NCBI RefSeq assembly: GCF_001905885.1
Contig: NZ_LIYH01000004.1
Span: 186,001 to 250,000 of the forward strand
Direction: 5' to 3'
DNA length: 64,000 nucleotides
From: Streptomyces sp. CB03234
GTDB lineage: Bacteria > Actinomycetota > Actinomycetes > Streptomycetales > Streptomycetaceae
Shown here one piece after another: positions 25,077 to 34,382 of the stretch (its first letter is position 1; each line of letters starts with the position of its first letter). The notes under the pieces were generated by a model that had not been told where the DNA came from, did no database searches, and saw only the letters and a program-made list of their open reading frames with translations. A program made the translations under genes and the position numbers.

Positions 25077-25781
25077 TCAACCGAGCAGTTCCAGCACCGG
25101 ACGGAGGCCATCGGGCCGCTTCTCGGCCGGCAGATGGTCCACGAAGTGCACGGCGCAGCCCAGGCTCGCCGCCCCGCCGTCCGCATATCGGCTGTCACCG
25201 ACCATCAGCACATCACCCGGCTCCTGCCCGAGCGCCTCGCACGCCACCCGGAACAGCCGCGTGTCCGGCTTCTGGACACCATGTTCGTACGACAGGACGT
25301 AGGTGTCCACGAAGCGGTCCAGGCCGTGCGCGCGGAACACCGGCCGCAGGTCCCAGCCGATGTTGCTCACCACCGCGACCCCCAGGCCCCGCTCGCGCAG
25401 CGCCCCGAGCACCTCGGCCGCGTCCGGGTACGGCCGCCAGGCCGCGGGTGTCATGTGGCGGTCGTAGAGCGCGTCGTACAGGCCCGGATCGGGCAGCTCC
25501 ACCTGGCGGGCGAGACCGGTGTACGCGGCGCGATGGCGTTCCGGGGTCATGTCGCGGGTCGCCCACAGCTCGGCCAGCCGCTCCGGTACGCGTCGCGGAG
25601 CCGCCCCGCCCGGCAGGGCCCCGGCCGCCTCCAGCTCCCTCGCCCACCGGGCGACGGCCCCCGGGGCGGCCGCCGAGCCCGTGATGCCCGCCGCGTCCAG
25701 GACGGCGCGCAGCCAGACGCCGGTGGCCTCGACGCGGAAAAGGGTCCCGGAGAAGTCGAAGAGCACGCTCTCGATCGTCAT
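25077..25781 (-). CDS. HAD family hydrolase
   Basis: A 234-aa HAD hydrolase. Motif I is LFDFSGTLFRVEA (Asp nucleophile; the second acid is replaced by Ser-Gly, DFSGT, as in some phosphatases). Motif II is VAVVSNIGWDLR, the motif III Lys is in HGVQKPDTRLF, and motif IV is VLMVGDSRYADGGAASLG. The substrate is unknown. ATG 25781 with AAGGA 7 nt upstream. Separated from the TetR gene by a strong hairpin, so probably its own transcript or the end of one starting at the PAP2 gene 18 nt upstream. Confidence 0.87.
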   Translation of the reverse strand: MTIESVLFDFSGTLFRVEATGVWLRAVLDAAGITGSAAAPGAVARWARELEAAGALPGGAAPRRVPERLAELWATRDMTPERHRAAYTGLARQVELPDPGLYDALYDRHMTPAAWRPYPDAAEVLGALRERGLGVAVVSNIGWDLRPVFRAHGLDRFVDTYVLSYEHGVQKPDTRLFRVACEALGQEPGDVLMVGDSRYADGGAASLGCAVHFVDHLPAEKRPDGLRPVLELLG

Positions 25782-25799
25782 GCGGCGATCCTTGCCCGC

Positions 25800-26468
25800 T
25801 CAGCCGCGGCGCGACAAGACCGTCCGCTCGTACGTCAGGACGGCGACGGCCGCCACACACCCCCCCAGCAGCCAGCCGCCCACCACGTCCGACGCCCAGT
25901 GCACGCCCAGGTACAGCCGGGTCAGCCCCACGCCCACCACGGAGACGGCACCGGCGACCAGGGCGCCGGCCAGCAGGCGCCGGCCCGCGCCGAACCGGGT
26001 CAGCAGCCACAGCAGGAACCCGCACGTGAACGCCGCCGTCATCGCGTGACCCGACGGAAACGCCGCGAAGTGCGCCGAGTCGACCGGATCCGGCCACCGC
26101 GGCCGGTCGCGGCCCACCACCGCCTTCAGCAGCTGCTGCACGGCCGCACCGCACACGCTCGCCGCCCCCGTCCACACGGCCAGGAGCCGCTCCCCGCGCC
26201 GCCACAGCCACACCACGGCCACCGCGACCAGCGCGCGCATCGTCCACGGATCCCACACCCAGTCGCTGAGGATCCGGTTGGCCGTGGTGAGCCCCGGGGA
26301 ACGTACGGCCGAATCGTGGAGCCCGTCCGCCACCGCCCGGTCGAACGAGACCAGCGGCCCCCACTCGGCGGCGACGAGCACCAGCAGCACCGCCACGAGG
26401 GCGCCCGTCGACAGGGCGACGGCGGAGGTGGAGACGGAGACGGAAGGAGAGCGTGTGGGGGAGGGCAT
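25800..26468 (-). CDS. PAP2-family membrane phosphatase
   Basis: A 222-aa protein with about five to six transmembrane helices. The PAP2 signature is complete: KAVVGRDRPRWP, FPSGHAMTAAF and RLYLGVHWASDVVGGWLLG, giving the Lys-Arg, Ser-Gly-His and Arg-His-Asp catalytic set facing the outside. It should dephosphorylate lipid pyrophosphates or phosphatidic acid. ATG 26468 with GGAGGA 7 nt upstream. Confidence 0.93.
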   Translation of the reverse strand: MPSPTRSPSVSVSTSAVALSTGALVAVLLVLVAAEWGPLVSFDRAVADGLHDSAVRSPGLTTANRILSDWVWDPWTMRALVAVAVVWLWRRGERLLAVWTGAASVCGAAVQQLLKAVVGRDRPRWPDPVDSAHFAAFPSGHAMTAAFTCGFLLWLLTRFGAGRRLLAGALVAGAVSVVGVGLTRLYLGVHWASDVVGGWLLGGCVAAVAVLTYERTVLSRRG

Positions 26469-26517
26469 GGGATGATCCTCCCCGACCTCCGCCCGGCTAT
26501 CCCCAGCAGGTCTTCGG

Positions 26518-27453
26518 CTATCCCAGGGCCCTCAGCGCCGGTACGAACGCCACCAGCAGCGGCACCACCGGTACGAGCGCGGCGGCGGCCGTCAGGCGCA
26601 GGCGCCGCCCGGCCGTGAGGCGGGGCGCGGCCGTCAGGAGGCGGTTCACCCGGTGCGGCAGCTGGGCGTCCGGGGTGGGGCACGGGCCGAACACCCCGCG
26701 GTGCTCGTTCAGTTCCACCAGCGCGAGCGCGATCGTCAGCCGCCCGTACCGCCTCGACGCCACATCGTCCGCGGCCAGCTCCACCAGCCGGTGCATCTGG
26801 TCCCGGAAGGCGCCGAACACCGGGATCTGCGGGAACCCGGTCGCCAGCGCCGTGGAGCAGTGCAACAGCCAGTCGTGCCGCGCCCTGGCGTGCCCCTGCT
26901 CATGGGCGAGCACCGCATCGAGCTGACGCCCCTTCAGGCGGCGCAACGCGGCCGTGGTGACGACCAGCCGGGGCGCCGCCCCCGGCAGCCACCAGGCGTC
27001 CGGCCGCTCGCCCTCCAGGAACACCAGCGGCTCCGTCCCGGGCGCCTCGCCCGGCAACAGCGGTGAGCGTACGAGGAGTTCGGCGCGCCGCCGCCGGTGC
27101 CGCGCCCGGGACCGGCGCACCTCCCGGGTGAGCATCGCGCCCGTCCACAGGCCGCCGCACGCCAGCAGCACCGCCAGCACGGCGGACCAGGGGCCGTGCG
27201 CGCCCAGCTCGTAGGCCTCGACCACCGCGCGCGGGGCGGGGGCGAACACATGGCCCCGTACCGCCTGCCAGGCGGCCGCCGCGCTGAACGTCATCGACAG
27301 CGCGAAGCACAGCAGAACGGCCGCCACCACGCACTGCCACACCCACAGCGCCACGACCGGCTCGCGCTCCGGCCAGTCGACCCGCGCCAGCAGAGGCGGG
27401 GCCGCTACGGCGGTGAGAAGGCCGAGCCCGAGCAGCGCGAGGGAGACCAGCAT
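26518..27453 (-). CDS. M56 (BlaR1-like) membrane metallopeptidase
   Basis: A 311-aa membrane protein with three N-terminal helices, a cytosolic zinc-peptidase domain with HEQGH (LDAVLAHEQGHARARHDW) followed by the downstream acid in LVELAADDVASRRYG, and a last helix. This is the M56 integral-membrane peptidase family. No BlaI-type repressor gene adjoins it in this window; the upstream neighbour is a DUF5134 membrane protein. Substrate unknown. Confidence 0.9.
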   Translation of the reverse strand: MLVSLALLGLGLLTAVAAPPLLARVDWPEREPVVALWVWQCVVAAVLLCFALSMTFSAAAAWQAVRGHVFAPAPRAVVEAYELGAHGPWSAVLAVLLACGGLWTGAMLTREVRRSRARHRRRRAELLVRSPLLPGEAPGTEPLVFLEGERPDAWWLPGAAPRLVVTTAALRRLKGRQLDAVLAHEQGHARARHDWLLHCSTALATGFPQIPVFGAFRDQMHRLVELAADDVASRRYGRLTIALALVELNEHRGVFGPCPTPDAQLPHRVNRLLTAAPRLTAGRRLRLTAAAALVPVVPLLVAFVPALRALG

Positions 27454-27556
27454 GCCCTCACCATAGGAGCGGAGGAGTACCCACCGGTATGGCCTGGGGC
27501 GTCAAGTGACGCACACCACGGAATCCGAAGCACCCGCGCCACGGATTCCGCAGGGC

Positions 27557-28117
27557 TCACACGGCCACCAGCATCACCACCATCGCCAGCCCCATCGACA
27601 CACGGCAGGCCAGAGCCACCTCCGGTCCCGCCCCCCGACCGCCGCCCCCCACCGGCCCGAACACCCCCGCACCCACCGGCACCAGCCGCAGGCCCGCCCG
27701 CAGGACGTACACGGTGTAGTACGCCAGCAGCAGCCCCGTCACCGGGGGCACCCCGCCCCCAGCCCCGTGCGCCGCGTGCGCCTCTGCGCCGCCCCCGTCC
27801 ATCGCCACCGCCATGTAGACCATGGCCAGCGAGCCCACCAGGTGGTGCACATGGTGGCCGGCGCCCCGCCGGGCCGACCACAGCGCGCGTACCGACGCGG
27901 CGCCGAACACCACCGCGTACGCCGCCCACGCCCACTCCGGCGGCGCCACCGCTGCCGCGGGCACCGCCATCGCGGCCATCCCGAAACCCATCACCGCCTC
28001 GTCCACCGCCGCCCGGCGCTCGGCGCCGCCACAGCTCCTCATCCGCGCCAGGCAGTACGCACCGGCCGTCACGCACAGTGCCACCAGCAGCCAGCCGGAC
28101 ATCGCAGGTCCGTGCAC
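27557..28117 (-). CDS. DUF5134 family membrane protein
   Basis: A 186-aa protein with about five transmembrane segments. It starts VHGPAMSGWLLVALCVTAGA and contains the His-rich stretch GAGHHVHHLVGSLAMVYM and later GGGAEAHAAHGAG, which may bind metal. GTG 28117 has GGGGAGG 6 nt upstream, an excellent site; an open frame to 28264 is rejected. It lies 104 nt upstream of the M56 peptidase on the same strand, a pairing I recall from other streptomycetes. Function unknown. Confidence 0.83.
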   Translation of the reverse strand: MHGPAMSGWLLVALCVTAGAYCLARMRSCGGAERRAAVDEAVMGFGMAAMAVPAAAVAPPEWAWAAYAVVFGAASVRALWSARRGAGHHVHHLVGSLAMVYMAVAMDGGGAEAHAAHGAGGGVPPVTGLLLAYYTVYVLRAGLRLVPVGAGVFGPVGGGGRGAGPEVALACRVSMGLAMVVMLVAV

Positions 28118-28256
28118 GACGTACCTCCCCCTCGACGAGACGGCTCCTGGGACATGCCCGGACCGGCGAGGGTGCACGCGAGCGCAGGGGCGTACAGGGG
28201 GAGCGTGAACAGGGCGCGTTAGTCTCAGTGGCGGACCGCCAGCCTCAAGGAGAGCC

Positions 28257-28808
28257 ATGGACACCGCAGCGCCCCGGAGCGCGGACGAACTGACCTACCG
28301 CGACGCCACCGAGGCCGACGTACCGGCGCTCGTCGAGCTGATCGAGTCGGCGTACCGGGGCGACTCCAGCCGGGCCGGCTGGACGACCGAGGCGGACATC
28401 CTCCAGGGGCAGCGCACGGACCCCGACGGCGTCCGCGAGGTCATCGCCACGCCCGGGTCCCGCCTCCTCGTCGTGGAGCGGGACGGCGAGCCGATCGCCT
28501 GCTGCCAGCTCGAACACCGGGGGGAGGCCGCGTACTTCGGGATGTTCGCGGTGCGTCCGGGCCTCCAGGGCGGGGGTCTCGGCCGGCGCGTCATGGCGGA
28601 GGCGGAGCGGCTCGCCGTCGCCGAGTGGGGCGTACGCGAGATGCACATGACGGTGATCTCGGTACGGGACGAGCTGATCGCCTGGTACGAGCGGCGCGGC
28701 TACCGCCGTACGGGACGGATGACGCCGTTCCCGTACGGCGACGAGCGCTTCGGCGTGCCGCAGCGCGCCGACCTCCAGTTCGAGCTGCTGGTCAAGGACC
28801 TGGCCTAG
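28257..28808 (+). CDS. GNAT family N-acetyltransferase
   Basis: A 183-aa acetyltransferase: LTYRDATEADVPALVELIES at the start, AYFGMFAVRPGLQGGGLGRRVMAEAE as the acetyl-CoA-binding motif A (Q/R-x-x-G-x-G/A near residue 105), and IAWYERRGYRRTGRM as motif B. Acceptor unknown. ATG 28257 with AAGGAGAG 4-9 nt upstream. Converges on the Clp gene. Confidence 0.92.
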   Translation: MDTAAPRSADELTYRDATEADVPALVELIESAYRGDSSRAGWTTEADILQGQRTDPDGVREVIATPGSRLLVVERDGEPIACCQLEHRGEAAYFGMFAVRPGLQGGGLGRRVMAEAERLAVAEWGVREMHMTVISVRDELIAWYERRGYRRTGRMTPFPYGDERFGVPQRADLQFELLVKDLA

Positions 28809-28855
28809 GAGGCGGGTTCTGGGCGTGTCCTGGGCGCGGGCCCAGAGCCCGGACC

Positions 28856-31558
28856 CTAGGCGGCGGGCGGTGGCCCGCCCAGTTCGTCTCCCACGGACGA
28901 GCCCGGCTCCCGCGGCGTCCCCGGCGGCCGGTCCATCGCTCCCGGCTTGCCCACCGTGCCGGCTCCGCCGGACGGCGCGCCCTGCCTGTCCGCCTCACGC
29001 GGCTCGTCCGTGTGGAACGCCAACCGGCCGTCGCCGACCGTGACGCGCACGTGCGCGCCCGCCGGCAGGCGGCCGTCCAGCAGCAGGCGGGACAGCCGGT
29101 TGTCGACCTCGCGCTGGATGGTCCGCCGCAGCGGGCGCGCCCCGTACTCCGGCTGGTGGCCGCGCTGCGCGATCCAGTCCACGGCGTCCGGGTCGAACTC
29201 GACCGTGATGTGCTGGGCGCGCATCCGCCGCCGTGTCTCCTCCAGCAGCAGATCGGTGATCCGGCGCAGCTGGTCCTCGTCGAGGCGCCGGAAGATGACG
29301 ATCTCGTCGATACGGTTGAGGAACTCGGGGCGGAAGTGCTCGCGCAGCGGCCGCAGCGCCCGCTCCCGCATGGCCTCGTCCTCCGCACCGCCGCCCGTGG
29401 CGCCGAAGCCGACCAGGCCACGGCCGGTGCCGATCGCCTCCGAGCCCAGGTTGCTGGTCATCACGATGACCGTGTTCTTGAAGTCGACCGTACGGCCCTG
29501 CGAGTCGGTCAGCCGCCCGTCGTCCAGCACCTGGAGCAGGATGTTGAACACGTCCGGGTGGGCCTTTTCCACCTCGTCCAGCAGGAGCAGCGAGTACGGG
29601 TGACGGCGCACCGCCTCCGTGAGCTGCCCGGCCTCCTCGTGCCCCACGTACCCGGGCGGGGCACCGACCAGCCGGCTGACGGTGTGCCGCTCCTGGAACT
29701 CGCTCATGTCCAGGCGCACCATCCGCTCGTCGCTGCCGAACAGCGCGTCCGCCAGCGCCCGCGCCAGCTCCGTCTTGCCCACACCGGTCGGGCCGAGGAA
29801 CAGGAAGCTGCCGATCGGGCGCCGTGGGTCGGCGAGGCCCGCGCGGGAGCGCAGCACCGCCTCGGAGACGGCCGTCACGGCCTCGTCCTGGCCGATCACC
29901 CGCTGCCGCAGGTGCTCCTCCAGGCCCAGGAGCCGGTCCTTCTCCTCCTGGGTGAGGCTGCTGACCGGGATGCCGGTCTGCCTGCTGACGACCTCCGCGA
30001 TGTCCTCCGCCGTGACCTCGACGGCCGGCCCGTCACCGGCCGGCTGTGCGACGCGCCCCGCCTTGATCCGCTCGGTGACCTCCTGGATGCGGTCGCGCAG
30101 CTCCATCGCCTTCTCGTACTGCTCGGCGGCCACCGCCTGGTCCTTGTCCCGGGCCAGCTGCTCGGCCTGCCGCTCCAGCGCCCGTACGTCGGTGTTCGTG
30201 TGCGTACGCAGCCGCACCCGGGCGCCCGCCTGGTCGATCAGGTCGATGGCCTTGTCGGGCAGGAACCGCTCGGTGAGGTACCGGTCGGACAGCTCGACGG
30301 CTGCCAGCAGCGCCTCGTCGGTGTAGCGGACCTGGTGGTGGGCCTCGTAGCGGTCCTGCAGGCCGCGCAGGATCTCCAGCGCGTCCTCCGGGCTCGGCTC
30401 GGGAACCAGGATCGGCTGGAACCGGCGGGCCAGCGCCGCGTCCTTCTCGATGTAGCGGCGGTACTCCTCCATGGTCGTCGCGCCGATGACGTGCAGCTCG
30501 CCCCGGGCGAGCGCGGGCTTGAGCATGTTGCCCGCGTCCATGGAGCCGCTGTCGCCGCCGCCGCTGCCCGCGCCCGCGCCGACGACCGTGTGCAGCTCGT
30601 CGATGAAGACGATCAGCTCGCCGGAGTGGGAGCGGATCTCCTCGATGATGTTGTTCAGCCGCTCCTCGAAGTCGCCCCGGTAGCGGGTGCCGGCGACGAC
30701 GCCGGACAGGTCCAGCGCGATCACCCGGCGGTCGCGCAGCGTGTCGGGCACGTCGTGCTCGGCGATGCGCTGGGCCAGACCCTCGACGATGGCCGTCTTG
30801 CCGACACCGGCGTCACCGATCAGTACGGGGTTGTTCTTGCCGCGCCGGGACAGCACCTCCACGGTCTGCTCGATCTCCAGGTCCCGGCCGATCACCGGGT
30901 CGATACGGCCCGCCTTGGCCATGTCGGTCAGGTCGCGGCCGTACTTGTCCAGCGTCGGGGTGCCGCGCTGGGGCGCGGGCCGCTGGTCGGCCTCGCCCAC
31001 CCACGGGCCCTGCCCGCCACGCCCGGCGCCGGAGCCCTGCACGGAGCCCGGGTCGAACTTGGCCGCGTTCAGGATCCGCCCCGCCGCCGAATCCGGATTG
31101 GAGGCGAGCGCCGCGAGCACGTGCTCGGGACCGATGTACGACGCGCCCGTGTGCCGCGCCAGGTCGTGGGCGTCGAGCAGTGCCCGCTTGACGGCGGGCG
31201 TGACGGCGATCCGGGACTGCGGCGGGCCTTCGCCCGCCGTGCGGTCGATCTCCTCGGCCAGGGCGTCCGGATCGGCGCCCGCGCGGGCGATCAGGTCACG
31301 GGTGGGCTCGGTGGCCAGAGCCGCCCGCAACAGATGCTCGGTCTCCAGGTCCGTGCTGCCGTGTTCGGCCGCGTACGAGGCGGCGTCGCCGACCATCCGG
31401 CGCGCGGGCTCGCTCATCAGGCGCCCTATGTCGATGTACCGGGGGATGGGCCGCCCACCCGCGGGTGACGATCCCGCCCCACTCCCGAAGAAGCGGGCCA
31501 GAAACTCGCTGAACGGGTCGGAGCCGTAACCCTCCGGACCCATGAAACCGCTGCTCAT
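28856..31558 (-). CDS. Clp/Hsp100 ATPase, ClpC-like paralogue
   Basis: A 900-aa double AAA+ unfoldase. A variable head rich in Gly/Phe (GYGSDPFSEFLARFFGSGAG) precedes two Clp_N repeats (residues 55-185). D1 has GDAGVGKT and VFIDELHTVVGAG. A UVR-like segment, EQYEKAMELRDRIQEV, lies in the middle. D2 has FLFLGPTGVGKTELARALAD and LLLLDEVEKAHPDVFNILLQ. The loop after D2 Walker B has GLVGFGATGG, matching the (L/I/V)GF ClpP-docking tripeptide. The tail is Pro/Gly-rich. It should feed substrates to ClpP. ATG 31558 is chosen; 31543 is possible. Not ClpB, since the long M-domain coiled coil is missing. Confidence 0.91.
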   Translation of the reverse strand: MSSGFMGPEGYGSDPFSEFLARFFGSGAGSSPAGGRPIPRYIDIGRLMSEPARRMVGDAASYAAEHGSTDLETEHLLRAALATEPTRDLIARAGADPDALAEEIDRTAGEGPPQSRIAVTPAVKRALLDAHDLARHTGASYIGPEHVLAALASNPDSAAGRILNAAKFDPGSVQGSGAGRGGQGPWVGEADQRPAPQRGTPTLDKYGRDLTDMAKAGRIDPVIGRDLEIEQTVEVLSRRGKNNPVLIGDAGVGKTAIVEGLAQRIAEHDVPDTLRDRRVIALDLSGVVAGTRYRGDFEERLNNIIEEIRSHSGELIVFIDELHTVVGAGAGSGGGDSGSMDAGNMLKPALARGELHVIGATTMEEYRRYIEKDAALARRFQPILVPEPSPEDALEILRGLQDRYEAHHQVRYTDEALLAAVELSDRYLTERFLPDKAIDLIDQAGARVRLRTHTNTDVRALERQAEQLARDKDQAVAAEQYEKAMELRDRIQEVTERIKAGRVAQPAGDGPAVEVTAEDIAEVVSRQTGIPVSSLTQEEKDRLLGLEEHLRQRVIGQDEAVTAVSEAVLRSRAGLADPRRPIGSFLFLGPTGVGKTELARALADALFGSDERMVRLDMSEFQERHTVSRLVGAPPGYVGHEEAGQLTEAVRRHPYSLLLLDEVEKAHPDVFNILLQVLDDGRLTDSQGRTVDFKNTVIVMTSNLGSEAIGTGRGLVGFGATGGGAEDEAMRERALRPLREHFRPEFLNRIDEIVIFRRLDEDQLRRITDLLLEETRRRMRAQHITVEFDPDAVDWIAQRGHQPEYGARPLRRTIQREVDNRLSRLLLDGRLPAGAHVRVTVGDGRLAFHTDEPREADRQGAPSGGAGTVGKPGAMDRPPGTPREPGSSVGDELGGPPPAA

Positions 31559-31732
31559 ATGCGTCCGTTCCGGTGTCCGGGAATGGCCGGGACACGCTGT
31601 ACGAGAAGACCTGCTGGATCCAGGTCGCGGGTTCCCGGGCGCATTCCGGTTACACCTGTGACGAACGGGACGCACCGGCTCCGCCCGGCGCGGAGGGCCG
31701 GGCGGAGCCGAGCCGGCGGAGAACCGGGTCCG

Positions 31733-32416
31733 TCAGGCCGTGAAACGGCCCGTACGCCGGATCTCGGGGTGATCCGTGGTCGCGCCGTCCAGCTCCAGGG
31801 CGCGTACGAGCCGCAGGTGCTGGGGCGTGTTGACCACCCAGCCGATGACCCGCAGCCCCGCCGCGCGCGCCCGCTCCGTGGTCTCCAGGGTGAGCCGGCG
31901 GATGTTCAGCGCGAGCGTGGCGGCGCCCACGGCGCGCGCCCGCGCCACGATGTCGTCGCCCCAGTGGCTGGCGATGAGCACCGTCCGCACCCCCGGTACC
32001 AGCCGGGCGATCTCGGCGACCGCCTCGTCGTGGAAGGACGACACCTCCACCCGGCCGACCAGGCCGCGCCGGTGCATCACCTCGGCCAGCGCCCGCGCGG
32101 CCGCCACGTCCTTGATCTCCGCCTGGAGCGGTGCCCGTACCGCGTCCAGTACCTCCTCGAACACCGGGATGCGCTCGCCGAGCCCGGCGTCGAGCTCCCG
32201 CAGCTCGGCGAGGGTCTTGTCGGCGATGGGCCCGGTGCCGTCGGTCGTCCGGTCCACGTCGGCGTCGTGCATGACGACGAGCGCGCCGTCCTTGCTCAGG
32301 TGCAGGTCCAGTTCGATGACGTCCATGCCCGCGTGCTCCGCGCGGACGAAGGACCGCAGGGTGTTCTCCGGTTCGACACCCATGACTCCGCGATGACCGA
32401 TGGTGAGGAAACTCAA
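31733..32416 (-). CDS. Glycerophosphodiester phosphodiesterase
   Basis: A 227-aa TIM-barrel enzyme cleaving glycerophosphodiesters to glycerol-3-phosphate and an alcohol. Catalytic motifs are TIGHRGVMGVEPENT (His-Arg and Glu), DVIELDLHLSKDGALVVMHDADVDRTTDG and PLQAEIKD; VIGWVVNTP and GATTDHPEI close the barrel. I take TTG 32416 (reading SFLTIGHRG next) because family members start there and a purine-rich stretch precedes it. An upstream GTG at 32473 would add 19 residues without homology. No signal peptide, so cytoplasmic. Confidence 0.87.
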   Translation of the reverse strand: MSFLTIGHRGVMGVEPENTLRSFVRAEHAGMDVIELDLHLSKDGALVVMHDADVDRTTDGTGPIADKTLAELRELDAGLGERIPVFEEVLDAVRAPLQAEIKDVAAARALAEVMHRRGLVGRVEVSSFHDEAVAEIARLVPGVRTVLIASHWGDDIVARARAVGAATLALNIRRLTLETTERARAAGLRVIGWVVNTPQHLRLVRALELDGATTDHPEIRRTGRFTA

Positions 32417-32482
32417 GATCTTCTCGCTTCCGTCGACGGCGGTTGCCGCGCGGTGCCGTGCCACCCGCGGCACCGTCGCAGC

Positions 32483-32608
32483 CTAACGATCCGTGCCCGA
32501 TACGGAACCCGTCCCGCGCGGGGAAGGGGAGTGATCCGGCCCGGGCGCGGCGATGCCCAGGACGAAGCCGGTGAGGAGGGCGGCGACCAGGACGGCACGG
32601 ATGCTCAT
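32483..32608 (-). CDS. Small hydrophobic protein, 41 aa
   Basis: MSIRAVLVAALLTGFVLGIAA followed by a Pro/Ser/Gly-rich tail. One transmembrane or signal segment is clear. GGAG sits 9 nt before the ATG. Unrecognised family; could be a small secreted or membrane peptide. It is just upstream of the glycerophosphodiesterase on the same strand. Confidence 0.42.
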   Translation of the reverse strand: MSIRAVLVAALLTGFVLGIAAPGPDHSPSPRGTGSVSGTDR

Positions 32609-32916
32609 GGCGTACGGCTCCGGGAGGATCGGAGGAAGAAGGAGGCATCCCGTCCGTCGTACCGGGGCCGCTCGGCGTGCCGCGAGCGCTTTCACCCGTG
32701 CGTGGGCGTGGCGTCGAGGTGTTGACGGAGGCGTACGCGCCCGCTGCGGACTGACGGCGTCGCTCGGTGGATGCCGCTGCATCACTCACCTTGGACAGGA
32801 AAAACAGCGGCCAGAGTGGGGGGTCGGCAGGATAATTTCTTCCTTCTCCCCTTGTGGCGGAGAACCACCCATGGATACGGTGCCTTGACGCGAGGTTCTC
32901 CCGTGGAGGAAGTGTG
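32609..32916. other. 308-nt intergenic region before the DUF6421 operon
   Basis: No gene seen. It separates two divergent units. GATAAT at 32831-32836 could be the -10 of the DUF6421 operon, leaving a leader of about 74 nt; no good -35 stands at the right distance (TTGGAC at 32791 is too far). The leader is purine/pyrimidine-biased but shows no strong hairpin. Confidence 0.4.
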
Positions 32917-34356
32917 ATGACGGAAATTCTTGTGCAGGACGTTGCCGGCGGGGACGTGTCCGCCGACGCCAGGCAGGACGCCAGGGTGATCGAGCACCCG
33001 GCGTGGCCGGAGCTCAAGAATGCCGTGGAAGAGATCCGCCCCTGGCAGTCGGCGGACGGTTCCATCGACTTCGACGCCGAGGGCGCGCCCTCCCGGGCGG
33101 CCGTCGACACCACCCTCGACCGGGTCGTCGCCGCCGTCGAGCAGCTCTCCCCGCTGCTCCCGCACGACACCGCGTACCACCAGGCGCTCGTCGCCGACCT
33201 GCGCAAGTGGGCCGGCAGCGGCTTCGCCGTGCCGGACTTCCTGGACTCGCTGCTGGCCTTCCAGCCCGCCGCCAACCGGGTCGACGGCCTCCAGCACCTG
33301 GTGCTGTTCCCGATGTACACGCAGAACGGCAACCCGGACCGCAACCTGGAAGCGGTCGTGCTGCGCATGGTCTGGCCGGAGTGGCTCGCCGAGCTGGAGG
33401 CCACCCGCTACGACAACCCGCTCTTCTGCGGCATCACGTTCGAGGACTTCACCTCCGGCTACGACACCAACTCGGCCGTCCTCTTCCCCGAGACCATCGC
33501 CGTCCGCGAGGCCCCCGAGCGCTTCAGCTGGGGCGGCATCTTCTGCGACCGCGAGGCCGCCCGCTTCCGCCGCGTCACCGAGGCGGCCGTGGACATCCTG
33601 GGCGTCGACCTGCCGGACGACATCCGCGAGATGCTCGGCGACCAGGAGCGCTGCGAGAAGGCCTTCGTGCTGTGGGACATGGTCCACGACCGCACCCACA
33701 GCCACGGCGACCTGCCGTTCGACCCCTTCATGATCAAGCAGCGCCAGCCGTTCTGGATGTACGGCCTGGAGGAGCTGCGCTGCGACCTCACCGCCTTCAA
33801 GGAGGCCGTGAAGCTGGAGGCCGAGGGCAACCCGCACGGCCGCGACGTCCAGTACGCCGTGCTGTTCGACCGGATGTTCCGCTTCCCGGTCACCGGCGAC
33901 CGCAACCGCAACTACGACGGCCTCGGCGGCCAGCTCCTCTTCGCGTACCTCCACAAGCACGACGTACTGCGCTGGACCGACAACACGCTCAAGATCGACT
34001 GGGAGCGCGCCCCGCACGTCACCAACGAGCTGTGCGGCGAGATCGAGAAGCTGTACCGCGACGGCATCGACCGCCCCAAGCTGGTCCACTGGTTCGCCGC
34101 GTACGACCTGGTCTCCACCTACCTCGCCCCGCACCCCGGCTCCCGCTGGGCCAAGGGCCCCGACGCCCTGGACCTGAGCCTGCCGCCGCGCAAGCTGGTC
34201 GACGACGTGCTTCCGGACGAGTTTCCGCTGAGCATGTTCTATGAGGCCCTCTCCAAGAAGCTGAAGAATGTGATTGCCTCCACCAAGGGCATCACCGCCA
34301 AGGGCATCACCGCCGACAAGGCCGGCGAGAAGGCCACCGAGAGGGTCGCCGCGTGA
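32917..34356 (+). CDS. DUF6421 family protein
   Basis: A 479-aa soluble protein of unknown function, which I recall as the actinobacterial DUF6421 family. Notable conserved-looking blocks are QHLVLFPMYTQNGNPDRNLE, WPEWLAELEATRYDNPLFCG, FLWDMVHDRTHSHGDLPFDP-like (VLWDMVHDRTHSHGD near residue 255) with clustered His/Asp that could bind a metal, FDRMFRFPVTG and GQLLFAYLHKHDVLRWTD. The tail is Lys/Ala/Thr-rich with a repeated KGITAKGITA. GGAGGA lies 6 nt upstream of ATG 32917. First gene of an operon with an SDR dehydrogenase and a threonine-aldolase-family enzyme, so it may be an enzyme of amino-acid or aldehyde metabolism (inference). Confidence 0.85.
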   Translation: MTEILVQDVAGGDVSADARQDARVIEHPAWPELKNAVEEIRPWQSADGSIDFDAEGAPSRAAVDTTLDRVVAAVEQLSPLLPHDTAYHQALVADLRKWAGSGFAVPDFLDSLLAFQPAANRVDGLQHLVLFPMYTQNGNPDRNLEAVVLRMVWPEWLAELEATRYDNPLFCGITFEDFTSGYDTNSAVLFPETIAVREAPERFSWGGIFCDREAARFRRVTEAAVDILGVDLPDDIREMLGDQERCEKAFVLWDMVHDRTHSHGDLPFDPFMIKQRQPFWMYGLEELRCDLTAFKEAVKLEAEGNPHGRDVQYAVLFDRMFRFPVTGDRNRNYDGLGGQLLFAYLHKHDVLRWTDNTLKIDWERAPHVTNELCGEIEKLYRDGIDRPKLVHWFAAYDLVSTYLAPHPGSRWAKGPDALDLSLPPRKLVDDVLPDEFPLSMFYEALSKKLKNVIASTKGITAKGITADKAGEKATERVAA

Positions 34357-34382
34357 GCTCTCGTACGGAGGAGACGACGACC

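Noticed and set aside
28625..31468. A very long plus-strand frame opposite the Clp gene
   Set aside because: It is the antisense shadow of a GC-rich gene; translation shows no domain, while the minus strand encodes a full Clp ATPase.
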